From an uncultured Erythrobacter sp. (GTDB taxonomy: Bacteria > Pseudomonadota > Alphaproteobacteria > Sphingomonadales > Sphingomonadaceae): a stretch of 64,000 nt of DNA. A program made the translations under genes and the position numbers. Shown piece after piece: positions 62,627 to 64,000 of this stretch; the first letter of the stretch is position 1, and every line of letters starts with the position of its first letter. The stretch is from the NCBI GenBank assembly GCA_947488755.1, contig CANLAD010000001.1, positions 2,303,501 through 2,367,500 of the forward strand, given 5' to 3'. The notes under the pieces were generated by a model, which saw only the letters and a list, made by a program, of their open reading frames with translations, made no database searches and was not told where the DNA came from.

Positions 62627-63277
62627 ATGCTCGGCACACTCAAACCGCTTCGCTACGCGGCCGGCCTTTTGCCCGCCCTCGGGCTCGTCCTGTGGATGGG
62701 GCTGAGTGGCGACACGACCACCTATGCCCGCTCCCCCGCTGAGATACACAGCGCCCTAAAGGCTGCTCGCGTACCCACGCACGTGCTGGGCGAAGGAGTG
62801 GCGGGCAGCCGGGTGCGGAGCGATGGGGAGAACAGGGTCATCACCGCCCTGGTGGACCCTGCCGGCGTGGAGCTCGTGCTTTTTGTTACGACGGTAGATC
62901 CCGATGGGGAGGGATCGCAGGTCAGCACGGTCGTGCAGATGGCACCCGGTGACCGGGCGCAAGAAGCGCGAGATGCGCTGAAGAAGAATGCAATCGCAAC
63001 CGCGTTGCTCGAAAAGCTCGCGGATGAGCATGTCGCGGCGGCGATCGAGGAACGACCCTTCGACATGCTTTTTGCAGCCCCTCCGGGCGCGGCACAAATG
63101 ATCAGCGCGACACCCGGAATGCGCGACAAGATCGACGACGCGAACGCCTCCGCCAGCGACTTCGCCAAGACCCAGCAGGAATGGGCTGAGCACCAGCGCG
63201 AAGAGGAATTTCGCGAGCAATATGGCGATGATTGGGGCGCAAGCGGCGCCGATTCCTCCGATGGCTGGGGCGACTGA
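62627..63277 (+). CDS. Hypothetical exported protein with acidic DGWG tail
   Basis: This 216-residue protein has one hydrophobic segment near the N terminus (PLRYAAGLLPALGLVLWMGLSG), which may be a signal or anchor. The mature part has a regular mixed alpha/beta core (RDALKKNAIATALLEKLADEHVAAAI) and ends EFREQYGDDWGASGADSSDGWGD, resembling the acidic tail of the protein at 11147-11599. The ATG at 62627 has GGGGAGG 6 nt upstream; an ATG at 62621 sits directly on that site. No family is recognised. Confidence 0.7.
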   Translation: MLGTLKPLRYAAGLLPALGLVLWMGLSGDTTTYARSPAEIHSALKAARVPTHVLGEGVAGSRVRSDGENRVITALVDPAGVELVLFVTTVDPDGEGSQVSTVVQMAPGDRAQEARDALKKNAIATALLEKLADEHVAAAIEERPFDMLFAAPPGAAQMISATPGMRDKIDDANASASDFAKTQQEWAEHQREEEFREQYGDDWGASGADSSDGWGD

Positions 63278-63286
63278 CCCCCTCAC

Positions 63287-64000
63287 TCAACCGCGCAATT
63301 CTGCCCCTAATTTGGCTGCCGCCGCGATGACCTTTTCCGAAATCGCCTTGAGCTGCGCGTCGGTGTAGCTCTTGTCCTGCGGTTGCAGCGTCACTTCGAA
63401 CGCGAGCGATTTCTGCCCCCCGGGCACGCCCTCACCGGTGAACACGTCAAACACCCGCGCCGCGACGATGTCGGTCTTGTCCGCTCCCTTCACCGCGCGA
63501 ACCATATCGCCCGCAGACACATCCTCAGGCACCAGAAAGGCAAAGTCGCGCGTCACCGACTGCAAGGGTGGCGGCGCGAAGCCGGGGCGCGCGAAGCTGA
63601 CCGGGCCTTTGCCGTCCTTCTTGTGCGGGATGGCCTCGAGTTCGATTTCCAGCGCCGCGACCGGTCCCTCGATGCCGTATGATTTCAGCAGAGCGGGATG
63701 CAGCACGCCGAAGCTCGCCAGCCGGTTCTTCGGGCCAAGACGCAGGGTCGCGGACTGGCCGGGGTGATAGGCCTCGCCCGCCTCGCCCATGACCTGCAGG
63801 CGATCGACCGGCGCACCCGCTGCTTCGAGGAGGGTCAGGCACACCGCCTTCGCATCATAGGCATCAAAGCCTCGCGCCTTGCCCGTTTGCCAGCTTCGCG
63901 GCGTCGCCTCCCCGGCCAGCACGGCGGCAAGCGCAGGCTTCTCGTCCTCGCGCAGATACCGCCGTCCGATTTCGAACACTCGAGCGGAGGCCAGTCCCCG
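63287..64000 (-). CDS. pheT: Phenylalanyl-tRNA synthetase beta subunit, C-terminal part (partial)
   Basis: The gene runs in from the right edge, so its start is outside the window. The visible ~237 residues cover the end of the B3/B4-type catalytic-like module (SARVFEIGRRYLRED, GDAYHPGQSATLRLG-like AYHPGQSATLRL and FGVLHPALLKSYGIEGPVAALEIELE) and the anticodon-binding FDX-ACB domain (SVTRDFAFLVPEDVSAGDMVRAVKG, VFDVFTGEGVPGGQKSLAFEVTLQPQDKSYTD). It charges tRNA-Phe together with PheS. Confidence 0.95.
   Translation of the reverse strand, partial: RGLASARVFEIGRRYLREDEKPALAAVLAGEATPRSWQTGKARGFDAYDAKAVCLTLLEAAGAPVDRLQVMGEAGEAYHPGQSATLRLGPKNRLASFGVLHPALLKSYGIEGPVAALEIELEAIPHKKDGKGPVSFARPGFAPPPLQSVTRDFAFLVPEDVSAGDMVRAVKGADKTDIVAARVFDVFTGEGVPGGQKSLAFEVTLQPQDKSYTDAQLKAISEKVIAAAAKLGAELRG

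Overview
The window is high-G+C DNA from an alphaproteobacterium, most likely a member of the Sphingomonadales close to Erythrobacter (Erythrobacteraceae). The reasons are the CtrA tail at the left edge, a chromosomally fixed gene transfer agent (GTA) cluster of the Rhodobacter type, a serine palmitoyltransferase with its own acyl carrier protein, a DivK-like regulator beside a DUF3572 gene, a zinc-poor DksA, HIG1 and PilZ proteins, and an NtrC/sigma-54 style glnK-amt operon. I see no rRNA, tRNA, CRISPR array, insertion sequence, integrase or attachment site. This family assignment is inference from gene content.

Layout. 1-29.9 kb is mostly ordinary chromosome: ctrA end, a LysM/SleB/M15 peptidoglycan hydrolase, a lipoprotein, a small MscS channel, trmB, DUF3592 and DUF892 proteins, a malic enzyme, mutS, a 3-hydroxyacyl-CoA dehydrogenase, PduO-type cobalamin adenosyltransferase, HIG1, gluQRS, an HNH nuclease, a Crp/Fnr regulator, a complete kynA-kynB-kynU operon (tryptophan to anthranilate), an orphan peptide-binding lipoprotein, dksA, an overlapping run of five genes (DUF3572, HAD, RidA, then separately GDPD and a FemAB-like acyltransferase), divK, acp-spt (sphingolipid base synthesis) and osmC.

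30.0-44.0 kb is a complete GTA structural operon: TerS, TerL, portal, DUF6127, prohead protease, major capsid, head-tail adaptors, tail terminator, tail tube, GTA gp10, tail chaperone, short tape measure, a fused distal tail protein, hub, NlpC/P60 peptidase, megatron and a DUF2793 fibre-like protein. Most genes overlap by 1-16 nt or lie within 35 nt of each other. The most interesting points are here: a palindromic operator-like site next to a TTGACA promoter; three intrinsic-terminator-like hairpins (in the leader, just before and just after the capsid gene); and a g12 gene with about 560 extra residues in front of the normal tail domain, with a strong internal ribosome binding site exactly at the domain start, while g15 is correspondingly short.

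44.2-64 kb returns to chromosomal genes: an OmpA-like protein with a long polyproline linker, SodC, an MFS transporter, queC, Hsp33, argD-argF, a double cold-shock-domain protein with a long structured leader, a TIGR01244-type phosphatase, an M20 amidohydrolase, a sterol-desaturase family protein, a GMC oxidoreductase, glnK-amt with a textbook sigma-54 promoter, an alpha/beta hydrolase, release factor 3 and the C-terminal end of pheT. A 91-bp near-perfect inverted repeat (12031-12121), a 95-bp tandem duplication after ctrA and a DnaA-box-like dyad (14874-14901) are the main non-coding structures outside the GTA.
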